From assembly GCA_905215335.1 (NCBI GenBank), contig CAJMPQ010000002.1, positions 62,001 through 126,000 on the forward strand: a stretch of DNA of 64,000 nucleotides, given 5' to 3'. This DNA comes from an uncultured bacterium. GTDB lineage: Bacteria > Cyanobacteriota > Vampirovibrionia > Gastranaerophilales > Gastranaerophilaceae. Under the pieces are notes generated by a model, which was not told the origin of the DNA, did no database searches, and saw only the letters and a program-made list of their open reading frames with translations. A program made the position numbers and the translations under genes. Shown one piece after another: positions 26,083 through 35,275 of the stretch (position 1 is the stretch's first letter; each line of letters begins with the position of its first letter).

Positions 26083-26224
26083 GAAAAAGACCTCGGTTAA
26101 GAGGTCAAGGTTGGTTATTTTGGTTATGTTATAGTATTATGTCAGTTAAAAAACTGTATATAGGTTATATATTTTTCTGTATTTGGTACTTGAATAAATT
26201 CTCCTCAAGATTTATATTTGCGTC
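26083..26224 (-). ncRNA. Candidate minus-strand small RNA ending in a hairpin terminator
   Basis: The 318-bp gap between divergent genes has, on the minus strand, a TATAAT (26231-26236) and, ~140 nt later, the stem GACCTC / GAGGTC (26089-26106) followed by a T-rich tract. No protein gene feeds this terminator. The body has several AACC repeats and a GAGGAG followed by a short ATT-started frame of 17 codons. The -35 is poor, so the promoter is weak evidence. Confidence 0.25.
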
Positions 26225-26274
26225 TTTTTAATTATATATTTACAAATCTTAATGTTCGCTAAAATGTTTTATAT

Positions 26275-26280
26275 TATCAT
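26275..26280 (+). promoter_or_regulatory. -10 hexamer TATCAT for the 26287 gene
   Basis: TATCAT, then GATTTT, then ATG 26287, giving +1 at the start codon. It is the same hexamer and spacing as at ftsY. No Shine-Dalgarno. Confidence 0.45.
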
Positions 26281-26286
26281 GATTTT

Positions 26287-26724
26287 ATGTGGGATAAAAT
26301 TAAACGATTTATATATGCAAAGATATTGAAAAAGCACTATTGGCGTACAGGAAAGTGTAAAGGTTGTGGGCAATGTTGTACACATATTTATGTGAAACAT
26401 TTTAAACATGTATTAAAAGATGAAAAAGAATTTAAGAAGCTTCAATATCTTCATAAGTTTTATTCAGATTTGGAGATTATTGGCAAGGATGAATTAGGAT
26501 TAATTTTTGAATGTAAAAATTTAGATAAGGAAACTAAGCGTTGCAAAATCCATTTTTGGCGTCCTGGAATATGCAGACGCTATCCTCAAGAAGAACTGTT
26601 TTCAATGGGTGGAACATTATCTGAAGATTGCGGATATAAAATGGAACCGATAATTCCATTTAAAGATGTTTTGAAAACCGTTGAAAAACATCAGAATAAA
26701 AAAATCATCAGAAAGTGGTTTTAA
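26287..26724 (+). CDS. YkgJ-family cysteine-cluster protein
   Basis: Residues near the N-terminus hold CKGCGQCC, the C-x2-C-x2-CC hallmark of the YkgJ/zinc-or-iron-chelating family. Further cysteines lie in ECKNLDKETKRCKIH, GICRRYP and DCGY. The short 145-residue protein has a basic N-terminus and no signal. Probably binds a metal centre and may modify proteins; the function of the family is poorly known. The start is leaderless-type (see 26275). Another YkgJ-like gene lies at 41667. Confidence 0.85.
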   Translation: MWDKIKRFIYAKILKKHYWRTGKCKGCGQCCTHIYVKHFKHVLKDEKEFKKLQYLHKFYSDLEIIGKDELGLIFECKNLDKETKRCKIHFWRPGICRRYPQEELFSMGGTLSEDCGYKMEPIIPFKDVLKTVEKHQNKKIIRKWF

Positions 26725-26809
26725 TAAAAAAAGATTATACTTTTCTCCAATGAAACTATGGTCAAACTCTTTTATAGTAGAGATATACAATATATAGGGA
26801 GAAAGTGTA

Positions 26810-27157
26810 ATGATGAAAAAGGTTTTTATAATATCTGCGCTTTTCGTTTTTTTGTGTGGAAACAGTGTTAATGCTGCTTGCAAAATCGAGGATTTAGGCA
26901 GCTGTAAAGTTGGGTTGCAGGGACAGAATCAAGTTATCAATGATAAGTTATTGCCAAATCACTTAAACCAAATGATTAATCCAACGCGAAACAGTTCAAG
27001 AGAGTTTAAAATTGCGCCACACGCAATCCCACCAACAATAAATATGGATGTTGATGATGATCCGGAAAATAAATCTACGAACACTCCATATAACGCAGGA
27101 TGTCAGTTTGGGGTATGTACTCCAGGTACGAATAATGGTGGAGGTTATAGTCCATAG
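26810..27157 (+). CDS. Exported small hypothetical protein, 115 aa
   Basis: Signal peptide MMKKVFIISALFVFLCGNSV, ending VNAA. The mature part is Asn/Pro-rich with four cysteines (CKIEDLGSC, CQFGVC), so it may form disulfides in the periplasm. A glycine-asparagine tail ends the protein. No family recognised. GGGAG lies 8 nt before the ATG pair at 26810/26813. A strong terminator follows. Confidence 0.6.
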   Translation: MMKKVFIISALFVFLCGNSVNAACKIEDLGSCKVGLQGQNQVINDKLLPNHLNQMINPTRNSSREFKIAPHAIPPTINMDVDDDPENKSTNTPYNAGCQFGVCTPGTNNGGGYSP

Positions 27158-27167
27158 TTTAATTTGT

Positions 27168-27202
27168 AAAAAAGAGACTGCATATTTTGCAGTCTCTTTT
27201 TT
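27168..27202. terminator. Bidirectional terminator
   Basis: Perfect 15-bp stem AAAAAAGAGACTGCA / TGCAGTCTCTTTTTT with a 5-base loop and T-runs on both strands, between the genes ending at 27157 and 27223. Confidence 0.9.
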
Positions 27203-27222
27203 GTCTAAATTTTATTATTAAA

Positions 27223-28599
27223 TTATCTTTCACAGATTGTTCTTGCAACGTAAACACCTGAAGCAGAAGCTTGTAATAAACCTCTTGTAACACCAGCGCC
27301 ATCACCAATTGTGAATAAGTTTTTAACACCTTCAGTTTCAAGTTTATCTGTAAGTTTAACTCTTGCAGAGTAGAATTTAACTTCAATACCGTATAATAAT
27401 GTGTATCTTGAAGCTGTACCAGGAGCGATTTTATCAAGAGCTTGAAGCATTTCGATAATACTTGTCATTTGTCTGTAAGGAATAACAAGACTTAAATCGC
27501 CAGGAGTTGCACAAGATAATGTTGGAGTTATAACACTAGACTTAATTCTTTCAGGAGTAGAACGGCGTCCGTCAAGTAAATCTCCAAATCTTTGAACCAA
27601 AATACCGCCGCCAAGCATATTAGCAAGTCTTGCAATATGTTGTCCATATTGAATAGGTTCTTTAAATGGTTCTGTGAATTTTTCACTTACAAGTAATGCA
27701 AAGTTTGTATTTGGAGTTTTGTAATTTGCATAACTGTGTCCGTTAACTGTTGCAATACCGCTGTAATTTTCTTGAACAACTTCTCCGTTTGGATTCATAC
27801 AGAAAGTTCTAACTTCATCTCCGAAAGTTGGAGAGTGGTAGATTAATTTAGATTCATATAATTTAGAGGTTAATGGTTCGAAAACAGGAGCTGGAAGTTC
27901 TACACGCACCCCAACGTCAACTGCGTTGTTAACCATACCAATTTTATGTTTTGCAAATTCTTGAGTTAACCAGTCTGCACCTTCTCTACCTGGTGCAATA
28001 ATTGTGTATTCTGCAGAAATTACTTCACCATTATCAAGTTCAATACCTTTTACTTGTTCGCATTCAACAATTAATGATTTAGCAGAAACATTATTTAGTA
28101 TTGTAATTCTTTCATCTAAATAATCTTGCATATTTTTTAAGACATCTAAACTTCTTTCAGTACCTAAATGTCTAACAGGTGAATGAACAAGTTTTAATTC
28201 AGCAAGAACTGCTTGATGTTCGATTTCTTCAAACACTTTCATATCAGTTCCGAAAACTTCTTCTGTTGCACCATAATCTAAATATAATTTATCAGCGTAG
28301 CCAATTAAATCTTCTGCTTGTTTTCTAGTCATATAATCAACAAGGTGGCCACCAACATCAGGAGTTAATGTTAATTTACCGTCAGAGAAAGCGCCAGCTC
28401 CACCCCAACCGCATAATAAACCACAACGTTTGCAGTTTACGCATTTAGGTGAACCTTCACGAATAGGACATTTTCTTTTTTCAATTCTTTGTCCTTTTTC
28501 TATTAAAACAACCTTCCATTCAGGTTTTAATTTCATAATTTCTAAAGCGGCAAAAATCCCTGCAGGACCAGCTCCAATAATTGCTACATTGTACATCAT
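27223..28599 (-). CDS. FAD-dependent dehydrogenase, COG2509 type
   Basis: Begins with VAIIGAGPAGIFAALEIMKL, the FAD Rossmann fold. It then carries the family cysteine block KCVNCKRCGLLCGWGGAGAF, consistent with a small iron-sulfur or redox site. The C-terminus ends the FAD fold with FTIGDGAGVTRGLLQASASG. Members are uncharacterised flavoproteins common in anaerobes. Length 458 is typical. GGAG lies 8 nt before ATG 28599 (a second ATG follows at 28596). Divergent from the PBP gene. Confidence 0.85.
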   Translation of the reverse strand: MMYNVAIIGAGPAGIFAALEIMKLKPEWKVVLIEKGQRIEKRKCPIREGSPKCVNCKRCGLLCGWGGAGAFSDGKLTLTPDVGGHLVDYMTRKQAEDLIGYADKLYLDYGATEEVFGTDMKVFEEIEHQAVLAELKLVHSPVRHLGTERSLDVLKNMQDYLDERITILNNVSAKSLIVECEQVKGIELDNGEVISAEYTIIAPGREGADWLTQEFAKHKIGMVNNAVDVGVRVELPAPVFEPLTSKLYESKLIYHSPTFGDEVRTFCMNPNGEVVQENYSGIATVNGHSYANYKTPNTNFALLVSEKFTEPFKEPIQYGQHIARLANMLGGGILVQRFGDLLDGRRSTPERIKSSVITPTLSCATPGDLSLVIPYRQMTSIIEMLQALDKIAPGTASRYTLLYGIEVKFYSARVKLTDKLETEGVKNLFTIGDGAGVTRGLLQASASGVYVARTICER

Positions 28600-28738
28600 T
28601 TTCTATCTCCAGTTTTTCTCAAGCTTTTTTAGTGTATCTTAAAAGTTTTTAAAATTCAATCCTGCATAGGTAGAATGTAAACAATTTGCCATAATATATT
28701 AAGTGTTATAATATTAATCGCTATAGTGGGAGAATGAC

Positions 28739-30910
28739 ATGTCAAGTTCATATGAAAGATACAAAAGGCAGCGAGCTGCGAAAGATTCGGCTAGAGAACG
28801 TTATACTCGTAAACCGGAAAATAAATTTTTTACCAATTTAAAAATGTTTATTTTAACTTGTACAGCTTTAATGTTAGCTGGCTTCGTTGCTTTAAATTTA
28901 TATTTATCATCGTTACCGCCTATTGATAATTTAGAAGATTTTAAACCAAATATTGTAACTAAATTTTATTCAGCTGATGGCGAAATTATCAAAACATTTA
29001 CTGCTTATACATATAGTAAAGTAGATTTAAATGATGTTCCAGAGGAGTTAAAAGAAGCTCTTATTGCTACTGAAGATAAGAATTTCTATCATCACAGAGG
29101 TTATGATATGTTAGGTATCATAAGATCTTCTGTTCAAAACGTTTTAGCTGGTCATACTGTTCAAGGGGCAAGTACTTTGACTCAGCAATTAGCTAGAATT
29201 TTATTCTTATCTAATGAAAGAACTATTACTAGAAAAATTAAAGAAATTGAAGTAGCTTCAAGAATTGAAAAGACCATTTCTAAAGATCAAATTTTGGAAA
29301 TGTATCTGAATAATGTTTATTTAGGAGCAGGAGCTTATGGTGTTGCTGCGGCTTCTCAAATATATTTCAATAAAAAATTGAATCAACTAACTCTACCAGA
29401 GTTAGCGCTAATTGCAGGTTTACCTCAAGCCCCGTCAGTATATAATCCTTATAATAATAAAGAGTTAGCAAAACAAAGACGTAATCAAGTTTTGAAACGT
29501 ATGCTGACAATGAAGTATATAACTCAAGAAGAGTATGATAAAGCTGTAGAAGCTGAAATTCATTTGAGTTCAGTACCGCAATTATATACAACTAATAAAG
29601 CTCCTTACTTTAGCGATTATGTAGTTAAAGAAATGGAAAAACTTGGTTTTGAAGAAACTGATATTATTCATGGTGGTTATAAAGTTGTAACAACTCTTGA
29701 TTCAAAAGCTCAAATTGCAGCAAATGAATCAATACTAAAGAATATGAGAGCTTGGGGCTTAACTAAGAAATCACAACAAGCAGCTGTATTTTCATATAGT
29801 CCTATTGATGGAAGAATTTTAGTTTACGCAGGTGGTAAAAATTATGGTGAATCACAATATGATCGTATAACTCAAGCGGTAAGACCTCCTGGTTCTTCAT
29901 TCAAACCTTTTGTATATGCAGCAGCTATGGAAAAAGGTTTTACCCCAAATGATCTTGTAGATGATAGTCCTATAACTATTGCTAAATGGTCACCTCACAA
30001 TTACAGTCCTAAATATAGAGGCAAAATACCAATGTACAAAGCTTTGATGATTTCGTCAAATGTTTGTGCGGCAAGAGTTATTCAAGAAGTTGGTATCCGT
30101 TCAGTTATACAAATCGCAAGAGTTTTAGGAATTACAACTCCATTAGAATATGATTATACAATTTCATTGGGTTCAAATGGTGTTAAGCTTTTTGAATTTG
30201 TAAGAGCTTATGGTGCATTTGCAAATGGCGGATACGTTGTTCAACCGTATGCAATTGAAAGAATTGAGGATTCTAGGGGTCGAGTATTATATAGAGCTCC
30301 GAAAACTAAATCTTCGCATCAGCTAAGCTTAAAAACTGCTGCCGAAATGACAGCAATGTTAAAAACAGTTATTTTATCAGGTACTGGTACAGCCGCAAAT
30401 ATTGGAAAACCCGCAGCAGGTAAAACTGGTACAACAGATGATTATAGAGATGCCTATTTTGTTGGCTATACTCCAGATGTTGTTACAGGTGTATGGGTTG
30501 GTGATGATAACAATAACAAGATGAGTGGCTTAACAGGTGGTACAATTCCTGCAAGAATTTGGAAAGACGTTATGATTGTCGCAACTAAGGATTATGGTTC
30601 AAAAGATTTTGATTATCCGCAAATTGATTTAGACAATTACAGTGCTTCTTTTGGAAAACCTAAAGTTATTGGAGATGATGAAAATCCTGTAAATGACCCT
30701 AAGGGAGAGGCTAAGACTGAGGAGTCTAAAGAAGAAGCTTCTACAGAAAAGGCTGATAACCATCATGCAGAAGCCCCTAAACCTTTGAATAATATTACTA
30801 AGGATTCTACTCCAGCTGATGTTGTAAAAAGTTTTAAACAACAAAGTGCTCCGGTTCCAAAATCTAATCAAGCCCCAATTCCAATGGCAGTTCCTGAAAG
30901 TTTAAGATAA
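28739..30910 (+). CDS. Class A penicillin-binding protein (PBP1A family)
   Basis: Bifunctional peptidoglycan synthase of 723 residues. One membrane helix (ILTCTALMLAGFVALNLYL) is followed by the GT51 glycosyltransferase domain (ATEDKNFYHHRGYD, GASTLTQQLARIL, EMYLNNVYLGAGAYGV). The transpeptidase domain has SxxK (PPGSSFKPFVYAAA), S-x-N (SSNVCAA) and KTG (GKTGTTDDYRDAYFVGYTP). The final ~80 residues are a disordered, acidic, Pro/Ser/Lys-rich tail. GGGAG precedes ATG 28739. It ends at its own terminator, so it is monocistronic. Confidence 0.97.
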   Translation: MSSSYERYKRQRAAKDSARERYTRKPENKFFTNLKMFILTCTALMLAGFVALNLYLSSLPPIDNLEDFKPNIVTKFYSADGEIIKTFTAYTYSKVDLNDVPEELKEALIATEDKNFYHHRGYDMLGIIRSSVQNVLAGHTVQGASTLTQQLARILFLSNERTITRKIKEIEVASRIEKTISKDQILEMYLNNVYLGAGAYGVAAASQIYFNKKLNQLTLPELALIAGLPQAPSVYNPYNNKELAKQRRNQVLKRMLTMKYITQEEYDKAVEAEIHLSSVPQLYTTNKAPYFSDYVVKEMEKLGFEETDIIHGGYKVVTTLDSKAQIAANESILKNMRAWGLTKKSQQAAVFSYSPIDGRILVYAGGKNYGESQYDRITQAVRPPGSSFKPFVYAAAMEKGFTPNDLVDDSPITIAKWSPHNYSPKYRGKIPMYKALMISSNVCAARVIQEVGIRSVIQIARVLGITTPLEYDYTISLGSNGVKLFEFVRAYGAFANGGYVVQPYAIERIEDSRGRVLYRAPKTKSSHQLSLKTAAEMTAMLKTVILSGTGTAANIGKPAAGKTGTTDDYRDAYFVGYTPDVVTGVWVGDDNNNKMSGLTGGTIPARIWKDVMIVATKDYGSKDFDYPQIDLDNYSASFGKPKVIGDDENPVNDPKGEAKTEESKEEASTEKADNHHAEAPKPLNNITKDSTPADVVKSFKQQSAPVPKSNQAPIPMAVPESLR

Positions 30911-30925
30911 TAATATATAGAATAG

Positions 30926-30957
30926 AAAGACGGTATTTGAAAGAGTATCGTCTTTTT
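30926..30957 (+). terminator. Terminator after the PBP gene
   Basis: Stem AAAGACGGTAT / GTATCGTCTTT (11 pairs, two wobbles) followed by a T-rich tract. It lies 15 nt after the stop. Confidence 0.8.
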
Positions 30958-31004
30958 ATTTTTGTAAATGTTTCTTTATTTTTATTTAAATACGTTATAA
31001 AATA

Positions 31005-31013
31005 TGCTAAACT
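31005..31013 (+). promoter_or_regulatory. Extended -10 (TGcTAAACT) for ribE
   Basis: TG-C-TAAACT ends 6 nt before ATG 31020, so +1 is the start codon. No Shine-Dalgarno and no room for an FMN riboswitch before the rib operon. Confidence 0.5.
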
Positions 31014-31019
31014 TTGTTT

Positions 31020-31661
31020 ATGTTTACAGGAATTGTTGAAGAAGTAGGTATAATTAAGTCTTTTGAAAGGGATAGTAGAGGAGCAACTATTGTTGTAGAA
31101 TGCAAAACTGTTTTGGAAGATACAAAATTAGGTGACAGTATTGCTATTAATGGTTGTTGTCAAACTGTTGTAGCTATGAATTCTAATTCTTTCACCGCGA
31201 GAGTTAGTGAAGAAACTATTTCTGTAACTAGTTTTGATAAATTTAAAAAAGGTGATTCTGTTAATTTAGAAAGAGCCTTAACTCTTAATTCAAGATTGGG
31301 TGGTCATATTGTTTCCGGTCATATTGATTGTAAAGGAATATTGTTGAATTGTGAGAAATTGGCAGATTTTTATAATTTAAAGTTTGAAATTCCAAAAGAA
31401 CAAGCAAAATATGTTGTTTATAAGGGGTCAATTACAATCAATGGTATAAGTTTAACTGTTGCAGATATTGAAAGTAATGTATTCAAAGTTGCAATTATTC
31501 CTCATACTTTTGAAAATACTAATTTGAAGTTTTTAACTGTTGGCGATATTGTGAATATTGAAACTGATATTTTAGGGAAGTATGTTGAAAAATTATTATC
31601 AGTGAAAGATAATAGCAGTAATATAAGTATGAGTTTTTTACAAGAGAATGGATTTGTGTAA
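31020..31661 (+). CDS. ribE: Riboflavin synthase, alpha subunit
   Basis: Converts two 6,7-dimethyl-8-ribityllumazines into riboflavin. The protein starts MFTGIVEEVGIIKSFERDS and has two similar beta-barrel halves (GDSIAINGCCQTVV in the first; GSITINGISLTVADIESNVF in the second), each with the ribityl-lumazine binding pattern. LGGHIVSGHID is the family signature. About 213 residues is normal. A TTG at 31014 is in frame but ATG 31020 fits the family and the promoter. The stop overlaps the ribBA start (TAATG). Confidence 0.95.
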   Translation: MFTGIVEEVGIIKSFERDSRGATIVVECKTVLEDTKLGDSIAINGCCQTVVAMNSNSFTARVSEETISVTSFDKFKKGDSVNLERALTLNSRLGGHIVSGHIDCKGILLNCEKLADFYNLKFEIPKEQAKYVVYKGSITINGISLTVADIESNVFKVAIIPHTFENTNLKFLTVGDIVNIETDILGKYVEKLLSVKDNSSNISMSFLQENGFV

Positions 31662-32875
31662 TGGAAGATAAAAAGTTTAGATTTGACAGTATAGAAGAAG
31701 CAATTGAAGACTTTAGAGCAGGAAAGCCTATTATTGTTGCTGATGATGAAGATAGAGAAAATGAAGGTGATGTAATTATCTCAGCTGAAAAAGTTACTCC
31801 AGAAAAAATAAATTTTCTGGCTTCAGAAGTTAAAGGTTTAATTTGTTTAGCAATTTCTTCAGAGATTGCACAACAATTGGATTTGCCACAGATGGTAGAG
31901 CAAAATACTGAGGGTATGAAAACCGCATTTACGATAAGTGTTGATGCTGCCGAAAAATATGGTGTTACTACAGGTATTTCAGCCTATGACAGGGCGAAAA
32001 CTGTTGAAGTTGCAACAGCAAGAGATGCACAGCCTTCAGATTTAAGACGTCCTGGACATTTGTTCCCTTGTGTAGCAAGAAAGGGTGGAGTCTTAGAACG
32101 TACCGGTCATACTGAGGCAGTTGTAGATTTAGCAAGAATTTGCGGACATAGACCTGCGGGTGTTATGTGTGAGTTGATGGCTCCAGACGGTCATATGGCA
32201 AGAAGAGATTATTTAAGACAATTCGCAGATGAACATGGTATGAAGTTTATTTCTGTGGCTGAACTTATTGCATATAGATTAAAATCAGAAAAGCTTGTAA
32301 CTAGAGAAGCTGAAACAACTTTACCAACTCCGTATGGTGAATTTAAACTTTATGCTTATAAAAATCAGGTTAATGGTACAGAACATGTAGCTTTAGTTAA
32401 AGATGACGGCTCAGATAAGATTCCAGCTGTAAGGGTTCATAGTATGTGCTTAACTGGTGATGTTTTCCATAGTTTTAAATGTGATTGTAATTCTCAATTG
32501 CATAATGCTCTTAGATATATTAATGATTATGGAAAAGGTGCTGTTGTTTATTTAACTGATCACGAAGGTCGTGGTATTGGTTTATGTAATAAAATTAAGG
32601 CTTATAAATTACAAGAAGAAGGCCAAGATACTATTGAAGCCAATTTGTCTTTGGGTTTTAAATCTGATTTAAGAGATTATGGTACTGGGGCTCAAATTCT
32701 TGTAGACTTAGGTTATACAGACTTTAATTTGATCACAAATAATCCGAAAAAGATTGTAGGACTTCAAGGTTATGGGCTTAATGTATTAGATACCATTAAA
32801 GTATCCTCAGAAGTTACACCATATAACCAAAGATATTTAGAAACTAAGAAAGAAAAGATGCATCACTCTTTATAA
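31661..32875 (+). CDS. ribBA: Bifunctional 3,4-dihydroxy-2-butanone-4-phosphate synthase / GTP cyclohydrolase II
   Basis: Makes two riboflavin precursors. Residues 1-~205 are RibB: VADDEDRENEGDVIISAEKV holds the acidic metal site, and GHTEAVVDLARICG the His site. Residues ~210-404 are RibA: CLTGDVFHSFKCDCNSQL supplies the zinc cysteines and LTDHEGRGIGL the GTP site. Length 404 is standard. It overlaps ribE by one base pair, implying coupled translation. No ribD or ribH lies in the window. Confidence 0.97.
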   Translation: MEDKKFRFDSIEEAIEDFRAGKPIIVADDEDRENEGDVIISAEKVTPEKINFLASEVKGLICLAISSEIAQQLDLPQMVEQNTEGMKTAFTISVDAAEKYGVTTGISAYDRAKTVEVATARDAQPSDLRRPGHLFPCVARKGGVLERTGHTEAVVDLARICGHRPAGVMCELMAPDGHMARRDYLRQFADEHGMKFISVAELIAYRLKSEKLVTREAETTLPTPYGEFKLYAYKNQVNGTEHVALVKDDGSDKIPAVRVHSMCLTGDVFHSFKCDCNSQLHNALRYINDYGKGAVVYLTDHEGRGIGLCNKIKAYKLQEEGQDTIEANLSLGFKSDLRDYGTGAQILVDLGYTDFNLITNNPKKIVGLQGYGLNVLDTIKVSSEVTPYNQRYLETKKEKMHHSL

Positions 32876-32885
32876 GGAGCAATAT

Positions 32886-33866
32886 ATGTACAATGTAAAA
32901 ATATTAACAACAAATAACTATGCAGGATTTGAAAATTTATATAAAGATTTTCAAATGAAGGCAAGAACTGAATATAATTTTGAGCTTGATCCATTGGATT
33001 ATAATGGTTTTTTGGCATCAATTGATAAAGATTTGATAAAATGTATTGTTCTATATGATGAGAATGAAAATGCAAAAGCTTTTCTTGTTTATACGACTGC
33101 GATTTCAGAAGCTGTTGAATTAAATATTATTCACTGTATGGATAAAGAACATTTTGCAGATGCTGCTAGAGATTTATTAGTTAAATTCTTAGATTTAACA
33201 CAAAATTTAAGAAGGGAAAAGATTGTATGTTATCCTATGTTAGGAGAGCAAAAATCATTAATTAGTGTAATAGCTAAGTTAGGTTTCAAATTCGTAGGAA
33301 TTGAAGTTCTAAGATTTATGATGAAAGGTACTCCATCCAGAGAAATTTTTAAAAGAGCTAGAGTTGTTAAGCTTCCTGAGGATTACGAGATTGTGCCTTG
33401 GGATGACAAGTATTTTGAAGATGCAGTAAATATTATTCAGTATGCATTTAATGATAGTTCAGATGCGTTGTTTGATCCTCGATTTAAATCTATTGAAGGA
33501 ACAAGAGATATTATTACCAAGGTTGTAAAGCACGTATATGCTGAGTTTATGCCTAGAGCTACAAGTGTTTTACTATATCAAGGAGAACCTGTAGGTTTTT
33601 CATTTATGAATGTTACAAGTAAAACTATTGTAAATATTCCTCTTGTTGGAATAAAACCTGAACATCAAGGTAAGGGTTTATCTACAATTATGTTGAAACA
33701 TTCAATGGATGTGATATTTAAAGAAATTGATATCTATGATAGTCCAATATCAGAAATTAATGTAACAACAGAAACTAATAATTTACAAGCTCTAAGATTG
33801 TATAAAAATCTTGGATTTATTGAAGATTATAGTTATCCACAGTCTTATTTACCTATTTCAAACTAG
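32886..33866 (+). CDS. GNAT-family N-acetyltransferase, two-domain
   Basis: The 326-residue protein has a degenerate N-terminal GNAT-like half and a better preserved C-terminal half. There the acetyl-CoA loop reads PEHQGKGLSTIMLKHSMDVI (Q/R-x-x-G-x-G/A) and the C-terminal pattern TTETNNLQALRLYKNLGFIE is typical. Acts on an unknown amine. AAGGAG precedes ATG 32886. It lies 10 nt after ribBA, so it is probably in the rib operon, though no riboflavin-specific role is evident. Confidence 0.8.
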   Translation: MYNVKILTTNNYAGFENLYKDFQMKARTEYNFELDPLDYNGFLASIDKDLIKCIVLYDENENAKAFLVYTTAISEAVELNIIHCMDKEHFADAARDLLVKFLDLTQNLRREKIVCYPMLGEQKSLISVIAKLGFKFVGIEVLRFMMKGTPSREIFKRARVVKLPEDYEIVPWDDKYFEDAVNIIQYAFNDSSDALFDPRFKSIEGTRDIITKVVKHVYAEFMPRATSVLLYQGEPVGFSFMNVTSKTIVNIPLVGIKPEHQGKGLSTIMLKHSMDVIFKEIDIYDSPISEINVTTETNNLQALRLYKNLGFIEDYSYPQSYLPISN

Positions 33867-33898
33867 ACTTTTTGTAAAAAATCAGTTAAATTACAGGT

Positions 33899-35050
33899 AT
33901 GTCAGGAATAGATATTAGAAGATTTCTGAATAGTTTTGGGCAAAATTATCAGCAGGCAAGAATGTTTGCTGCTAAAAGTGGTGCAAATATTTCTCCTCAA
34001 AATACACTTGCACAGGCCGGAAAAGTCCCGGAAACTGCTTCGTCAAATGTAGGCCAGAATATATCAAATCAGGTTCTATCAAACGTACCTCAGCAGAATA
34101 TACAATTAAATACTCTTCAGAGTATTGATAGGGCGATATACGTAAAAGATTTGATGCAAATGCCTAAAAATATAAATGAATTTATTTATATGGTTCAAAG
34201 AGGATTGACTCAAAGTCAGTTTAATCAAATGTTTGCAAATCAATTAGCCGCTCAAAAAAATAATCTTTCGCAATTACAAGCTCAAATTTTAGCCCAACTT
34301 CAAGGGCTAGATATTTCAACGGCAAGAGAAATTGTAAATACGCAATTAACAACACAACTAAGAGCTTCATTAAAAGATTTGGAAATTTTATCAGGAGGTA
34401 TGATAAATTTACAAGATTTATCAATTCTTTTGCAAAAAAATGGGAAAGAAGCTATCACAAAGATAATAATGGCAATGACAGAAGCTTCAAAATCTGGAGT
34501 ATCGGATTTGTCACAACTAAAAGAAATGGCGAAGTTGATAAATGCAAGTGTTTCAGTGGCAGCTGAAAATAACCCTCAAAAAACATTAAAGCTTTTGCTA
34601 ATGCTTTATTTACCGTGGTTACCATTGGAAGATGGAGTAGGGTTTGATTTGGAAGTTGAGAGTAAGTCACAAACTGGAGATGAAAGTGATAGCATTTTAA
34701 CGGTAACTGTTACTACGGTTAATTTTGGTTCAGTTATTGCAACTCTAATATTGGAAACTTCTAACTCTGTGCAAGTATCTATTGAATGTGGAGAAGCTTT
34801 TCCTAAGTCTGAGCTTCAATTACGTTTAGAGGGAGAACAAAAATTATATGCAATGGATTCGGTTTTGAGTTTTGATGTTAAAAAAGAACTCAAACCGGTT
34901 ACTGATAAGGCTTCAGCAAATATTAATATGTCTCAGACGACAGAAATAAACCCATATTTATTATTGATGGCTCATTCAATAATAAAAAATGTTATAGATA
35001 TAGATAATAATGCAACTTTAGGTATAACCTCTCATACGGATGAATTTTAG
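33899..35050 (+). CDS. Hypothetical Gln/Asn-rich protein; possible flagellar hook-length-like C-terminus
   Basis: The first ~130 residues are polar and Gln/Asn-rich (NTLAQAGKVPETASSNVGQN), without a signal peptide. The C-terminal half is beta-rich (LPWLPLEDGVGFDLE, TVTTVNFGSVIATLILETSN), in the rhythm of FliK-type hook-length proteins, but this resemblance is only by eye. A TAAATT ends 6 nt before ATG, and an AGG also sits close to it, so either a leaderless or SD start is possible. It precedes two more uncharacterised genes. Confidence 0.5.
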   Translation: MSGIDIRRFLNSFGQNYQQARMFAAKSGANISPQNTLAQAGKVPETASSNVGQNISNQVLSNVPQQNIQLNTLQSIDRAIYVKDLMQMPKNINEFIYMVQRGLTQSQFNQMFANQLAAQKNNLSQLQAQILAQLQGLDISTAREIVNTQLTTQLRASLKDLEILSGGMINLQDLSILLQKNGKEAITKIIMAMTEASKSGVSDLSQLKEMAKLINASVSVAAENNPQKTLKLLLMLYLPWLPLEDGVGFDLEVESKSQTGDESDSILTVTVTTVNFGSVIATLILETSNSVQVSIECGEAFPKSELQLRLEGEQKLYAMDSVLSFDVKKELKPVTDKASANINMSQTTEINPYLLLMAHSIIKNVIDIDNNATLGITSHTDEF

Positions 35051-35164
35051 ACTGTATTGCTATTAATATTTCTTAAAATTAGTTATGCAAAGTAGCAAAA
35101 TTTTCGATTTGTGGTTTTAATATCATATCAACCTCGTAGAGTTGTATGAATTTGTACATTCGGC

Positions 35165-35193
35165 TTTACAAAATGCAAATCGATTGATATAAT
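35165..35193 (+). promoter_or_regulatory. Promoter TTTACA-N17-TATAAT for the 35276 gene
   Basis: TTTACA (35165-35170) is followed by 17 bases and TATAAT (35188-35193) with a TG one base before it. Predicted +1 is near 35200, giving a leader of ~75 nt that contains the hairpin at 35219-35236. Confidence 0.65.
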
Positions 35194-35218
35194 CATTTGT
35201 AGGTTAATGAACGGAAGT

Positions 35219-35236
35219 GGATTAAGGGGTTAATCC
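35219..35236 (+). promoter_or_regulatory. 5'-leader hairpin with GGGG loop
   Basis: Perfect stem GGATTAA / TTAATCC with a four-G loop, inside the predicted leader about 40 nt before the ATG 35276. The loop is G-rich like a Shine-Dalgarno, but it is far from a start codon. Possible RNA-level control or stability element; no known riboswitch is recognised. Confidence 0.35.
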
Positions 35237-35275
35237 AAGAAAAAGAAAAATTGAATACAAAAAAGGAGTGTTAGT

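Noticed and set aside
31014..31019. TTG 31014 as start of ribE
   Set aside because: ATG 31020 matches family N-terminus and lies at the predicted +1; the TTG would be upstream of transcription.
30911..31019. FMN riboswitch before the rib operon
   Set aside because: The gap is filled by a terminator and a promoter whose +1 lies on the ATG; no aptamer sequence is present.
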